Under the pieces are notes generated by a model. That model did no database searches, was not told where the DNA came from, and saw only the letters and a program-made list of their open reading frames with translations. Positions 63,353 through 64,000 of a stretch of 64,000 nucleotides of DNA are shown piece after piece. The DNA is from RPQJ01 sp963746325 (GTDB taxonomy: Bacteria > Pseudomonadota > Gammaproteobacteria > Steroidobacterales > Steroidobacteraceae), in assembly GCA_963746325.1 (NCBI GenBank), contig CAVVBC010000005.1, positions 310,001-374,000 on the forward strand. The letters run 5' to 3'. Each line of letters starts with the position of its first letter. Position 1 is the stretch's first letter. The position numbers were made by a program, and so were the translations under genes.

Positions 63353-63568
63353 GTGGCCATCGATCTCGTTCGGCGTCGCTATCGCTTCCCGGCGAGCTCT
63401 TATGACCTGCCGCAGGCTCCTGTCGCGCCAGCTGCCGCGAAGCCAGCAAAATCAAGCAGTTGCAACCTGGCCAGGAAGAACGGCAAGGTCTGCTGCCAGG
63501 TGTTCCTGCAAGAGCATGGTCGGATCCGTATTCCAACTCCGGGAGCGGCCAGTACTATGGGGCAATGA
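63353..63568 (+). CDS. Possible small ORF upstream of the hypothetical gene
   Basis: An open frame of 71 codons from GTG 63353, ending in an ATGA overlap with the next gene. The product is Ala/Pro-rich, then CNLARKNGKVCCQVFLQEHG. No ribosome site worth the name and no known family. The coupling to the next start is the only support; this 252-bp gap may simply be a leader. Confidence 0.25.
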   Translation: MAIDLVRRRYRFPASSYDLPQAPVAPAAAKPAKSSSCNLARKNGKVCCQVFLQEHGRIRIPTPGAASTMGQ

Positions 63569-63879
63569 CCGAATTGAAGCTCACCAGCCGCGCCAGCCGG
63601 CTGCTCGATCACCACCGGTTGCGCGGCCGCTCGTTCCCTACCCCGCGCTACTGGGAGAGGCTGCAGCAGATGCTGGTCGAGGAAGCCGAGAAGCGCGGCA
63701 AGACCCCGCCGCCCGAGATGCTGGTCGTCGGGCTCGACTCCGATCCCAACGACGCCGACCGCATGCAGCGGCTCGACGAACAGGTGGCCTGGGCCGACCA
63801 CAACCGGCTGCTGCATCGGATCCAGATGTTCTTCGATGCGATGCCGATCTCGGGCTGGGTACGCAAGGACGGGCGGTAG
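63565..63879 (+). CDS. Hypothetical protein, 104 residues
   Basis: Small soluble, charged protein (LTSRASRLLDHHRLRGRSFP, then YWERLQQMLVEEAEKRGKTP and MFFDAMPISGWVRKDGR). Codon use is consistent with coding. I do not recognise the family. ATG 63565. It is followed after 17 bp by the gene cut by the window edge. Confidence 0.65.
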   Translation: MTELKLTSRASRLLDHHRLRGRSFPTPRYWERLQQMLVEEAEKRGKTPPPEMLVVGLDSDPNDADRMQRLDEQVAWADHNRLLHRIQMFFDAMPISGWVRKDGR

Positions 63880-63896
63880 CGGCTACGGCCACGGCC

Positions 63897-64000
63897 ATGC
63901 GCATCGCCGGTCCCATTCTGCTGGTGACAACACCCATCGGCGTGGCCTTCGGCCTGCGCGAAGCGTGGCGACTGGCCGGCCCCAGGATGGCGTTGCTGAT
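63897..64000 (+). CDS. 5' end of a gene cut by the window edge
   Basis: ATG 63897 opens a frame that continues to the last base. The visible 34 residues start with a hydrophobic segment (MRIAGPILLVTTPIGVAFGL) then EAWRLAGPRMALL, so an inner-membrane or exported protein is likely. Too short to identify. Confidence 0.5.
   Translation, partial: MRIAGPILLVTTPIGVAFGLREAWRLAGPRMALL

Noticed and set aside
1..64000. tRNA, rRNA or known riboswitch
   Set aside because: I looked by eye for cloverleaf T-loop signatures and for glycine or cobalamin aptamer cores near the amine genes and found none; a covariance-model scan would be decisive.

Overview
The window is about 64 kb of GC-rich DNA, densely packed with protein genes on both strands. 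No rRNA, tRNA, CRISPR array, prophage or transposase gene was seen. The housekeeping genes point to a Gammaproteobacterium: a pcm-like/tolC/waaA/kdkA/heptosyltransferase-like block, glnE, apt, slyX and rarD. The lineage is inferred from gene content only; something near Nevskiales, Steroidobacterales or Xanthomonadales would fit.

Layout. 1-24.7 kb: mixed metabolic and exported proteins. These are a truncated cupin, a GFA zinc protein, an exported pullulanase (pulA), an exported methyltransferase, a Tat-exported PhoX phosphatase, a PEP-mutase-family enzyme, a prolyl oligopeptidase divergent from an M19 dipeptidase, a DUF2855 protein, a membrane TPR protein, a first MttB-family methyltransferase, a CehA-like metallohydrolase, GlpT, an alpha/beta hydrolase and a small membrane methyltransferase. 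24.7-39.1 kb: a locus that looks dedicated to methylated or quaternary amines. It holds a dimethylglycine/sarcosine dehydrogenase-like enzyme, a complete osmF-yehYXW type betaine ABC transporter, a desaturase-family protein, and a six-gene minus-strand operon (two Rieske oxygenases, amidohydrolase, PNPOx-like protein, second MttB-family protein, lone PhnD-like binding protein). 39.4-42.3 kb: small envelope/stress proteins (glycine zipper, 48-residue membrane protein, BON lipoprotein) and two Crp/Fnr regulators. 42.3-45.8 kb: a barnase/barstar-like pair, then arginase and ornithine cyclodeaminase divergent from an AsnC/Lrp regulator. 45.9-64 kb: GST, slyX, a MOSC protein, a GGDEF-EAL protein, the LPS/outer-membrane block, DUF6165, glnE, apt, a nitroreductase, a YgbA_NO protein, rarD and small unknowns.

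Two features stand out beyond the gene list. First, a roughly 356-bp element occurs three times (761, 21062, 47182). It is built from nested inverted repeats: long terminal arms, and two internal 23-bp hairpins whose 28-nt loops are complementary to each other over 26 nt. It sits at gene 3' ends and supplies their stop codons. Second, between 11.5 and 49.9 kb many conserved genes are broken by single-base indels. I count 23, of which 21 are one-base insertions, and removing them restores full-length proteins. The flanks of the window are clean. The simplest reading is residual sequencing or assembly error, but real decay has not been excluded.
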